Below, piece after piece: positions 8,351 through 16,068 of a DNA stretch of 64,000 bases (its first letter is position 1; every line of letters begins with the position of its first letter). Source of the stretch: Hyalangium ruber. GTDB lineage: Bacteria > Myxococcota > Myxococcia > Myxococcales > Myxococcaceae. Made by a program: the position numbers and the translations under genes. The notes below the pieces were generated by a model, which saw only the letters and a list, made by a program, of their open reading frames with translations, had not been told where the DNA came from and did no database searches. The stretch is from the NCBI RefSeq assembly GCF_034259325.1, contig NZ_JAXIVS010000020.1, positions 85,461 through 149,460 of the forward strand. Reading direction: 5' to 3'.

Positions 8351-9135
8351 ACGAGGGCCCGTGGGAGCTGGGCGTGGGGCTCCCATGGCCCGCTGCCGCC
8401 GAGACAGTAGCGACAGGAAGCCAGGGGCTCCTCACGCTCCAGGTACGTGAGCATCCGCGCGAGCAACTCCGGCCCGTCCAGGGACAGACCATCCACTTCC
8501 GCCAGCGCGGGCATCTCGGGGTGCTGGGGGCCCAGCACCGTGGCCACATGGGGCGGGCGCGTACACGTGTAGAAGTGCCCGCGGTACACCATGTGGCAGC
8601 GCGCCTTCATCCAGCAGCGCGCGTGGACGGTGCGCACCTCCGCCTCGGTCGCCAGGGGCGCATCCGGGGTGAGCTTCTGGAAGGCGTCAATGCGCTTCAC
8701 CGTGAGCAGTACGCCGTGCCGCTCGCAGCGCTCGGTGATGCGCGCGATGGAGCGCTCGGGCAGCGGCGCGGAGGTGTAGACGGACAACGTCATCCGGTCG
8801 AGCCGCTCGTACACCGCGTCCGGCGCGCTCTGGGCCAGGAATCCATTGGTGGTGATGGACACCTGCTCGGAGATGCCCGAGGCACGCACCGCGTCCAGCA
8901 CGCTCGGGAGATCCGGGTGCAGGAAGGGCTCTCCGCCAGTCAGCTTGAAGATGCCGGGCTGGAGCACCCGCGCCAGGCGCCGCAGGTCCTCGCCGAGCGC
9001 CGCGGGCTCCATGGCCCAGGTGGGCAGGTGCGGCGACAACGGGCAGCACTGCACGCAGCGCAGGTTGCAGTGCGTGGTGACGTGCGCCTCCAGCGACCAG
9101 GTGAGGATGCGGCCGTCATGGAGTTCGTAGCGCAC
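8347..9135 (-). CDS. Radical SAM protein
   Basis: A 262-residue radical SAM enzyme read from GTG 9135. The cluster motif CNLRCVQC (CX3CX2C) binds the catalytic 4Fe-4S centre, FKLTGGEPFLHPD is the SAM-binding GGE motif and SITTNGF follows at the usual distance. The C-terminal part carries further cysteines (HARCWMKARCH, YTCTRPP, CRYCLGG), as in SPASM or twitch domains that bind auxiliary clusters in peptide- and small-molecule-modifying enzymes. It converges on the PaaK-like gene with a 4-bp overlap and diverges from the amide-synthase gene across 55 bp. No precursor peptide gene is evident nearby. Confidence 0.85.
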   Translation of the reverse strand: MRYELHDGRILTWSLEAHVTTHCNLRCVQCCPLSPHLPTWAMEPAALGEDLRRLARVLQPGIFKLTGGEPFLHPDLPSVLDAVRASGISEQVSITTNGFLAQSAPDAVYERLDRMTLSVYTSAPLPERSIARITERCERHGVLLTVKRIDAFQKLTPDAPLATEAEVRTVHARCWMKARCHMVYRGHFYTCTRPPHVATVLGPQHPEMPALAEVDGLSLDGPELLARMLTYLEREEPLASCRYCLGGSGPWEPHAQLPRALV

Positions 9136-9190
9136 GCAGGAGGACTATACCGGGGTTGCCCGGCCTGGCGTCGCTTGCCACGATGCGCCC

Positions 9191-10486
9191 GTGTCCCGCG
9201 CCCCTGGCGAGGGGAGCGGCCCGCTCGCCTCCCTGCCCCGCTACCAGTCAGCAGCCGCACCTGAGCGCTCGGCCGACTCCGTGTGGCCCCTGCTCGTGAC
9301 TCCCGGCTCCGGGCTGGATCCGCACGCCGTGGCCGCGTTCCTGCGTCACCTTCTGGCTCCTCCGGAGAGCCTGTTCAGCGGGGTGCTCCGGTTGCCCGCG
9401 CCGCTCCCCGTCACGGCGCGCGGACACGCCCCCATGCGCGCGCTCGAGCGCCTCACCGGGGTGCTCCTGACAGCCTGGGTGGACACCGTCCGCGACCACC
9501 TCGCGGCGGGCGCCCGGGACGTCAGCCTGAGCGGAGGGCTGGACAGTGCGGCCCTGTGCGCCATGGCCGCCCAGTACGCCCCGAGCCAGGTGCGGGCATG
9601 GACCATGGATGTCCACTTCGCCGACGAGACGGAGCGGCGCAACGCCGGGCTCGTGGCGCGTACCGCGGGTGTCCCGCTCGTCGAGCTCTCCATTCCGGAC
9701 GCCGTGCTGCCGGACCTGTTCGAGCTCGCGGTCCTCGCCAACGAGACGGCCATCATCAACGCCCGCGCCGTGGCCAGCTTCGCCTTCTATGCGGAGGCCC
9801 GGAAGCAAGGGGCCACGGTGATGCTGAGCGGCGCGGGAGCGGATGAAGTCCTGATGGGCAATCCGGGCGCGCTGGCGGGAGCACGGGCCCGCGTCGCGGA
9901 GGACCGGGCGCTGGCGGACCGGGTGCTTCGAGCTCCAGGGCCTGGGGAGTGGAAGGACAGCTGGGAGGAGCCCCACGCTCCGGGTGCCACGGAGGAGCTT
10001 CGCTATGCCGCGTGGGTGCTGCGGGAGCTGGTGCTTCCTCCGGAGCTGCGCGGTGCCCTGGCCCATGGCATCACCCTGCGCACCCCGTACCTCGACTCGC
10101 GCTTCGCCGACGTGGCGCTCGGCCTCCCGGCGGACCTGCTCCTGCGCGAGGAGACTGGGAAGTGGCTCTTCCGCCACGCGCTGCGCTCGCTCGTCCCCAA
10201 GGAGGTCCGCTTCGCGCGCAAGATGCCCCGCTATGCCCTCACCGCGCTCTCCAGCCCCGTCCGTGAGCGATGGCTGGAGCTGTACCGCGCATGGCTCTCC
10301 CCCGCCCGACTCCAGCCCCTGGAGTGCGTCGATCCCTCCGCCACACTCGCGCTGCTGGACCAGTACGTCCGACTCGCTCCCGAGGACTCCCAGGCCAGCG
10401 CCATGGATCGGCTGTTGATGCGACTCGTGTCCCTCGCCATGCTCCACGCCCGCGCCGAGGCACCTCCCCCATGTCCCGAATCCTGA
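9191..10486 (+). CDS. Asparagine-synthetase-like amide synthase lacking the glutaminase domain
   Basis: A 431-residue protein starting at GTG 9191. It holds the ATP-pyrophosphatase PP-loop SLSGGLDSAAL at about residue 114 and the MLSGAGADEVLMG motif, both characteristic of the synthetase domain of asparagine synthetase B and of beta-lactam and lasso-peptide synthetases. The first 100 residues do not look like an Ntn glutaminase and there is no N-terminal Cys. It should adenylate a carboxylate and form an amide or lactam bond without using glutamine. It overlaps the glycosyltransferase gene by 16 bp, so the two are co-transcribed. Confidence 0.8.
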   Translation: MSRAPGEGSGPLASLPRYQSAAAPERSADSVWPLLVTPGSGLDPHAVAAFLRHLLAPPESLFSGVLRLPAPLPVTARGHAPMRALERLTGVLLTAWVDTVRDHLAAGARDVSLSGGLDSAALCAMAAQYAPSQVRAWTMDVHFADETERRNAGLVARTAGVPLVELSIPDAVLPDLFELAVLANETAIINARAVASFAFYAEARKQGATVMLSGAGADEVLMGNPGALAGARARVAEDRALADRVLRAPGPGEWKDSWEEPHAPGATEELRYAAWVLRELVLPPELRGALAHGITLRTPYLDSRFADVALGLPADLLLREETGKWLFRHALRSLVPKEVRFARKMPRYALTALSSPVRERWLELYRAWLSPARLQPLECVDPSATLALLDQYVRLAPEDSQASAMDRLLMRLVSLAMLHARAEAPPPCPES

Positions 10487-11667
10487 TCGCCACCTCGCCC
10501 GAGAAGGGCCACCTCAACCCCATGGTGGGCGTCGTCCAGTGGCTGCGCCGCATGGGCCACACCGTGGGCTGGCTGTGCCTCCCCGAACCCTCGCCCCAGC
10601 TCGAGCAACTCGGCGTGGAGGTGCTCCACTTGCCCCACGCGGCCGCTCCCGCCGCGCCCATCGAGACTGGAGGCGAGGCCCTTGCCCGCCTCGTGCGCGA
10701 TGAGGTGGCGCTGGGCCGGTGGATTCGAGGCCTGCTGATTGACGCCGCCCCCGCGCAGATCGCTCCCGTGCGCGAGGTGGTCCGCCGATTCAAGCCCGAC
10801 GTCATGGCCCTGGATGGTATGCAGTACGCGGCCGTGCTCGCCGCCCATCTGGAGCAGGTACCTTGGGCCGGAGTGTCCTCCGCGCTCACGTTGCTGGAGC
10901 CCGAGATCGACCTGGCCCTGCTGCGCAATGTGCGAGCCCTCGCCGCGGACCGCGACGCGCTGTTCGCCTCCCACGGTTTTCCCGCCCGGTTCCGCACCTG
11001 TGAGTGCCTCTCGCCCCGCCTCAACACCCTCTTCGCCACCGAGACCTTCGTGGGCCCTGAGGCGCGCATCCCGCCCGCCACGTACCTCGTGGGCCCGTCC
11101 CTGCCGCCCGAGGCCCGGGGTGACGAGGTGGACTTCCCCTGGGAGCGGCTGGGCACCCGGCCCGTGGTGTACGTCTCCTTTGGCAGTCAGATCTCCTGGC
11201 AGCCCGACCTCTTCCGCCTCATCGCCGAGGCCACCGCGCCGCTCGGAGTGACGCTCGTGCTCAGCGCCGGAGAGCTGGCGGAAAACACCGACTTCCTCCG
11301 CTCGCTGCCGGGAGAGGTAGTCGCCGTGCCGTACGCGCCCCAGCGGCAGCTACTGCCCCGCGTCTCCGCCTTCGTCACCCACGGCGGAGCCAACTCCGTC
11401 ATGGAGGCGCTCACCGAGGGCGTGCCGCTCCTGCTGCTGCCCATCTGCAACGACCAGCCCGTGCAGGCCCACTTCCTCACGAAGGCCGGCGCGGGTCTCG
11501 CGCTGGACCCACGCACCCTGACCGTGGAGGACTGCCGCGCCGCGCTCACCCGCCTGCTGGAGCCGGGCACACCGTTGCGCGCGAAGGTGGCGGAGATCTC
11601 TGCCTCCTACCGGGCCCGCGATGGCGCGAAGGAGTGCGCCGAACGCATCGCCGGACTCGCCCCATGA
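10471..11667 (+). CDS. UDP-glycosyltransferase (GT1, macrolide glycosyltransferase type)
   Basis: A 398-residue GT-B glycosyltransferase from ATG 10471, inside the end of the amide-synthase gene. The N-terminal half begins with RILIATSPEKGHLNPM, the acceptor-domain pattern of natural-product glycosyltransferases. The C-terminal half carries the nucleotide-sugar signature VTHGGANSVMEALTEGVP followed by PICNDQPVQA. It would transfer a sugar to a small hydrophobic acceptor in the cytoplasm. Its stop codon overlaps the start of the kinase-like gene (ATGA). Confidence 0.85.
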   Translation: MSRILIATSPEKGHLNPMVGVVQWLRRMGHTVGWLCLPEPSPQLEQLGVEVLHLPHAAAPAAPIETGGEALARLVRDEVALGRWIRGLLIDAAPAQIAPVREVVRRFKPDVMALDGMQYAAVLAAHLEQVPWAGVSSALTLLEPEIDLALLRNVRALAADRDALFASHGFPARFRTCECLSPRLNTLFATETFVGPEARIPPATYLVGPSLPPEARGDEVDFPWERLGTRPVVYVSFGSQISWQPDLFRLIAEATAPLGVTLVLSAGELAENTDFLRSLPGEVVAVPYAPQRQLLPRVSAFVTHGGANSVMEALTEGVPLLLLPICNDQPVQAHFLTKAGAGLALDPRTLTVEDCRAALTRLLEPGTPLRAKVAEISASYRARDGAKECAERIAGLAP

Positions 11668-12521
11668 GCGTGTCGGGCTGGGACGTCCAGCGCTACCGGC
11701 CCACCGGTGTCACGCCTCTGGAGGTCTGGAACCTCCCGGTCTCCGGACACGAGCTGTGGGAGCTGCTGGGCACCCCTCGCATGGAGTCGGACCGGCGGCA
11801 CGGAATGTCGGAGGAGCTGGTCGTCGCGCGCCAATGCCTGACGCTCATCGAAGCGCTCCAGTTGCTGCTCTCGGAGCACCGCGTGGATGCGGTGTACCTG
11901 ACCGGAGGAATCGCCGCCTTGGAGGGCATTACCTCCGCGCGAGAGGTGCTCGCCAACTCACTGCCGTGCCCCGTGTACATCGCCCAGGGGCCGCGCTTCG
12001 CCTCCGTGCGTGCCGGGTTGCAGCTCCTGGAGGACCTGCGACCCACGAGCCCGCTCTGCGTGGACGTGGGCCAGACGAGTATCAAATGCGCGAGCCGCAC
12101 GCGGCTCCACGTCTTCGAGCGCGACACGACGGTGCTGCCCCGGCTCTTCATCGGAATGCCGCGCCCGGCGGACGGACACCATGTGACTTCGGCGGTCCGC
12201 TTCATCGCCGGGGCGCTGCACACCACCGCCCTGGGGCTCGTCCCACCCGTGGATGCGATCTGCCTCGCCCTGCCCTCTCCGGTGGATGACGCGCTCGTCC
12301 CGGGAGGCTGCACCTACGGCTGGGAAGAGCACGCCTCGCTGGTCATGGACATCCTTGACGCCGCGAAGCTCACGGCGCCCAGGTGTACCGTGCGGGTCCT
12401 CAACGACGCGGAGCTGGCCGCGGAGGCAGCCCGGAATGATTCCCGCGTCACGGGCCAGCGCGTGCTGTGCCTCACGCTCGGCTTCGGCCCGGGAGGCGCG
12501 CTGCTCGAGCGTGGAGGCTGA
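11664..12521 (+). CDS. ROK/sugar-kinase-like protein
   Basis: A 285-residue member of the actin-like ATPase fold by motif: PLCVDVGQTSIKC is a phosphate-1 loop (DxGxTxxK), and VLNDAELAAEAARND plus LCLTLGFGPGGALL match the second phosphate and adenosine regions of ROK kinases. The zinc-binding CXCGxxGC motif of classical ROK proteins is absent. It could phosphorylate a sugar or the glycosylated product, for example for self-protection. ATG 11664 overlaps the glycosyltransferase stop, so it is the last gene of the three-gene operon. Confidence 0.65.
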   Translation: MSVSGWDVQRYRPTGVTPLEVWNLPVSGHELWELLGTPRMESDRRHGMSEELVVARQCLTLIEALQLLLSEHRVDAVYLTGGIAALEGITSAREVLANSLPCPVYIAQGPRFASVRAGLQLLEDLRPTSPLCVDVGQTSIKCASRTRLHVFERDTTVLPRLFIGMPRPADGHHVTSAVRFIAGALHTTALGLVPPVDAICLALPSPVDDALVPGGCTYGWEEHASLVMDILDAAKLTAPRCTVRVLNDAELAAEAARNDSRVTGQRVLCLTLGFGPGGALLERGG

Positions 12522-12603
12522 GCCCGACTGTTCGCTAGTGGAGCCCCCGCCTTCCACTTTCCGGATCAAGGCTTAGCTTTGCGCCGCCAAGGACTACGGG
12601 AGC

Positions 12604-14856
12604 GTGCGCATGCGGCGGCAGATCTGGGTCATGGTCCTGCTGGGGATGTGGCTGGGCTGTAGCCGTGGCACGATGGAGGAGATACCCCCTCCTGTCCCCG
12701 CGCCCCAGCCTGAGACTCCCGCGACGTGTACGCCCACCACCTGCGCCGTGCTGGGCAGAAACTGCGGAGAGGCTCCCGACGGCTGCGGAGGAACGCTCCA
12801 GTGCGGCGACTGCTCCCAGCCCCAGGCGTGCGTGCCCACGGCCTGCGCCGAGTACGGGGGCAACGCGTGTGGCCTCATCTCCGATGGCTGCGGGAGGCAG
12901 GTGCAATGCGGTACCTGCTCCGGAGACGCGGTGTGCGGCGGCATCGGCATCCCCAACCTGTGCGCCATCCCGCCCCAGCTTGCCTCATGCACCGAGGTTC
13001 GGGGAGGCAAGGCGCTGGAGCCCGTGGGAGGAGGCATCCAGGGCCTGCGCCAATGCCAGGGCAACGGGTGGTGCGCGAACAACAGCTACATGGGCGCGCG
13101 GCTCGAGGATCTCTGGGGCTTCTCCGAGGACGATGTATGGGCCGTCGGGAGCATGGTGCGCGGCGTCGCCCTGCACTGGAACGGGACAGCCTGGACCCAG
13201 GTGGCGCTGCCCTCGCCCTCGGCCCTGCGAGGCGTCTGGGGAGCCTCGCCGAGGGACGTGTGGGCCGTGGGAGCGCAGGGCACGGTGCTCCGGTGGAACG
13301 GCACCGAGTGGCGACGCATCCCCGCTCCGACCTCCGAGCACCTGACGGCCGTGTCCGGGACCTCCGCCAACGATGTCTGGCTGGTGGGCCTCGGGGTTGC
13401 CCTCCACTGGGACGGAGTGGCGCTGCGCGAGACGCCAGGCTGGACGCCCGTCCAAATCGATCCCAACGAAGAATCCCCTCCGAGCCGGATGAGCGTCTGG
13501 GCCCTCTCCGCGACAGACGTGGTGGCCGCGGGAGGGCGCGTCTGCCAGCGCTGGAACGGAGAGACCTGGAGCACGACGGAGTGCGGCCTGCGGCGGGCCA
13601 CGGATGTGTGGGCCAGTGGTCCCGATGACATCTGGGTCGTGGGGGAATACTTCCAGGGCTTCGACTCCTACTCCGAGCGGGCACACTGGGACGGACAGCA
13701 GTGGACCACGGAGTCCTTCTCGAGCTTCCACAACCTCGACTTCGAGCGCTTCCGCTCGCTGTGGGGCTCCGCCCGAGACGATGTCTGGCTCAACGGCACC
13801 TGGCACTTCGATGGGCGGAAGTGGAACCGCATCTGCCGAGGCACCGACCTGGGAGCCCTCTGGGGAACATCCTCCGGCCGCCTCTTCGGGGTGAAGGAGG
13901 GCCAAGGGCTCACGAGCTTCGACGGACAGGGATGGACCTTCCAGGCAGGGACCCACTTCCTCCACCCCTCCTTCGGCCGGGCGGACTCGGGGAGCGGCTG
14001 GGGAATCGGCTCCAGCGGCGCCCTCATCCAGTACGAAGGGCAACGCTGGAGCCGGCGCCCCGGTCCGGACGGAAGCAGCGAGTCCCATACGTTCTACGCT
14101 CCCTTCGGCACCTCGCCGGACGATGCCTGGGCCATCTCCAATAGCCGCGCGCTCTTCCGCTGGAACGGCCAGCAGTGGGTCGCCTCCGGGCCGGGTTCCA
14201 ACATTGGAATCCACATGGGCTGGGCCCTGAGCCCCACGGATGCCTTCGTCGTGGGCGGCGGCTCCCACCGCTGGAGCATGTGGCGCTGGAACGGGCAGAC
14301 CTGGAACCCGATGGACATCAACCTGGGTCAGGATGAGCTGCTCGAGCTGTGGGGCAGCGGCCCGGATGACGTCTGGGCCGTGGGATGGCGCGCACCGCCG
14401 GGAGGAACCTCGTGTGCAGGCTGCGCCGACTCCATCGGTGTCATCTGGCACTGGGATGGCCAGCAGTGGACGCGGGTGTACGAGCAGGCCGGGCACTACT
14501 TCAAGCGCGTGTTCGGCACGTCCCGCTCGAACGTCTGGGTGCTGGACTTCCGCAACGGCAGCCCCACCACGGCGTGGGCGCTGCGCTGGAATGGCAGCAC
14601 CTTCGAGCGCACCGGCGAGTTCAACGACACCTCCTACGTCGAGCACCTCGCCGGCACGGGCCCGGGGGACATGTGGGTCGCGGCGGGGATGACACCGGAC
14701 TTCCGCACGCGCCTGTACCACTTCGACGGGCAGCGCTGGAGCGAGCAGGATCCCCTGCCCGGGCGCATCCGCGACATGGGCGCCATTCCCGGGCAGGTCA
14801 CCTTCGCCACGACGGAGGACGGCATCCTCTACGAACGCCGCTTCCAGCCCCAATAG
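12604..14856 (+). CDS. Large Cys-rich beta-propeller lipoprotein
   Basis: A 750-residue predicted lipoprotein (GTG 12604, or ATG 12610). The signal peptide ends in a lipobox, GMWLGCS. Two copies of a Cys-rich module follow at about residues 40-105 (CTPTTCA, CGxxxDGCGG, CGDC), and the rest is a run of about 14 repeats of the type LWGxSxDDVWAVGxxGxxLHWNGxxW, each probably one propeller strand set. This layout is common among myxobacterial surface lipoproteins, whose function is unknown. It is a single gene between the glycosyltransferase operon and the thiolase, which points the other way. Confidence 0.85.
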   Translation: MRMRRQIWVMVLLGMWLGCSRGTMEEIPPPVPAPQPETPATCTPTTCAVLGRNCGEAPDGCGGTLQCGDCSQPQACVPTACAEYGGNACGLISDGCGRQVQCGTCSGDAVCGGIGIPNLCAIPPQLASCTEVRGGKALEPVGGGIQGLRQCQGNGWCANNSYMGARLEDLWGFSEDDVWAVGSMVRGVALHWNGTAWTQVALPSPSALRGVWGASPRDVWAVGAQGTVLRWNGTEWRRIPAPTSEHLTAVSGTSANDVWLVGLGVALHWDGVALRETPGWTPVQIDPNEESPPSRMSVWALSATDVVAAGGRVCQRWNGETWSTTECGLRRATDVWASGPDDIWVVGEYFQGFDSYSERAHWDGQQWTTESFSSFHNLDFERFRSLWGSARDDVWLNGTWHFDGRKWNRICRGTDLGALWGTSSGRLFGVKEGQGLTSFDGQGWTFQAGTHFLHPSFGRADSGSGWGIGSSGALIQYEGQRWSRRPGPDGSSESHTFYAPFGTSPDDAWAISNSRALFRWNGQQWVASGPGSNIGIHMGWALSPTDAFVVGGGSHRWSMWRWNGQTWNPMDINLGQDELLELWGSGPDDVWAVGWRAPPGGTSCAGCADSIGVIWHWDGQQWTRVYEQAGHYFKRVFGTSRSNVWVLDFRNGSPTTAWALRWNGSTFERTGEFNDTSYVEHLAGTGPGDMWVAAGMTPDFRTRLYHFDGQRWSEQDPLPGRIRDMGAIPGQVTFATTEDGILYERRFQPQ

Positions 14857-14859
14857 GGC

Positions 14860-16038
14860 TCAGTCGCGGCGGTAGAGCGTCATGACGCAGGCGCCGCCCA
14901 GCCCCAGGTTGTGCTGGAGGGCGACACGCGCGTCCTCCACCTGGCGCTGCTCGGCCTGGCCCCGGAGCTGCCACACCAGCTCGGTACACTGGGCCAGCCC
15001 CGTGGCACCCAGCGGGTGGCCCTTGGAGAGCAGCCCGCCCGAGGGGTTGGTGACGAACTTGCCGCCGAAGGTGTTGTCCCCGTCCCAGATGAACTTCTCG
15101 GCCTCGCCCTCCTTGCACAGGCCGATCGCCTCGTAGGTGAGCAGCTCGTTGGCGGTGAAGCAGTCGTGCAGCTCCACCACGTCCACATCCTCGGGGCCCA
15201 CTCCGGCGCGCTCGTAGAGCCCCCGGGCCGCCTTCGCCGACATGTCGTAGCCGATCATCTTGATCATGCTGTCCCCGAAGCTCGAGGGCAGATCGGTCGC
15301 CATGGTCTGCGCGGCGATGTACACCGGCCGGTTGATTCCGTGCTTGCGGGCGAACTCGTCCGAGCACAGCACCGCCGCCGCGGCGCCGCAGGTGGGCGGG
15401 CAGCACTGGTAACGCGTCAGCGGATCGAAGACCTCTTCCGAGGCGAGGATCTCCTCCACGGTGAGCGGCTGGCTGAAGAGTGCGTAGGGGTTCTTCGAGG
15501 CGTGCTTGCGCGCCTTCTCGGCGATCTTCGCGAACGTCTCCCGCTTGGTGCCGTACTTCCAACGGTACTCGCGGCCCGCGCCGCCGAACATCTGCGCCGT
15601 GAGGGGCCCCTTGGCGAAGCCCTGGGTGCGGCTCATCACATCCGCGTGCTTCTCGATGGGGTTGGCCCGGTCATCGAACTTCGAGCCCAGGGCGCCCTTC
15701 TCCATCTTCTCGAAGCCCAGCGCCAACACGCACTCGGCCAGGCCGCCTTCAATCGCCTGCCGCGCCAGGAACAGCGCGGTAGAGCCCGTGGAGCAGTTGT
15801 TGTTGACGTTGATGACGGGGATGCCCGTCATGCCCAGCCCGTACACGGCGCGCTGGCCGCAGGTGCTGTCGCCGTAGACGTAGCCGACGAAGGCCTGCTC
15901 GATCTCGTCGTAGCGCACGCCCGCGTCCTGCAGCGCCGCCTGGCCCGCCTTGGCCGCCATCACGTCGTATTCCTCGCTCGCCCCCGGCTTGGCGAACTTG
16001 ATCATCCCGACACCAGCGACATTGACTCGACGACCCAT
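14860..16038 (-). CDS. SCP-x-type thiolase (3-ketoacyl-CoA thiolase / acetyl-CoA acyltransferase)
   Basis: A 392-residue thiolase that would cleave 3-ketoacyl-CoA. The nucleophilic Cys is in [14 protein letters not shown] (Cys82), with HDCFTANEL and [14 protein letters not shown] as the second and third signature blocks. The pattern matches the thiolase domain of sterol carrier protein x rather than FadA: NNNCSTG, and HDCF in place of the usual NEAF. It lies 30 bp downstream of the multifunctional enzyme on the same strand, so the two probably form an operon that completes beta-oxidation of branched or sterol-side-chain acyl-CoAs. No SCP2 domain is fused to it; two are on the partner. Confidence 0.85.
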   Translation of the reverse strand: MGRRVNVAGVGMIKFAKPGASEEYDVMAAKAGQAALQDAGVRYDEIEQAFVGYVYGDSTCGQRAVYGLGMTGIPVINVNNNCSTGSTALFLARQAIEGGLAECVLALGFEKMEKGALGSKFDDRANPIEKHADVMSRTQGFAKGPLTAQMFGGAGREYRWKYGTKRETFAKIAEKARKHASKNPYALFSQPLTVEEILASEEVFDPLTRYQCCPPTCGAAAAVLCSDEFARKHGINRPVYIAAQTMATDLPSSFGDSMIKMIGYDMSAKAARGLYERAGVGPEDVDVVELHDCFTANELLTYEAIGLCKEGEAEKFIWDGDNTFGGKFVTNPSGGLLSKGHPLGATGLAQCTELVWQLRGQAEQRQVEDARVALQHNLGLGGACVMTLYRRD

Positions 16039-16068
16039 CGCTCGTCTCCCTTGCTTCCTAGAGGTGCG

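Noticed and set aside
9136..9190. Short RiPP precursor gene between the radical SAM and amide-synthase genes
   Set aside because: The 55-bp gap has no start codon with a ribosome site and no room for a leader and core peptide.
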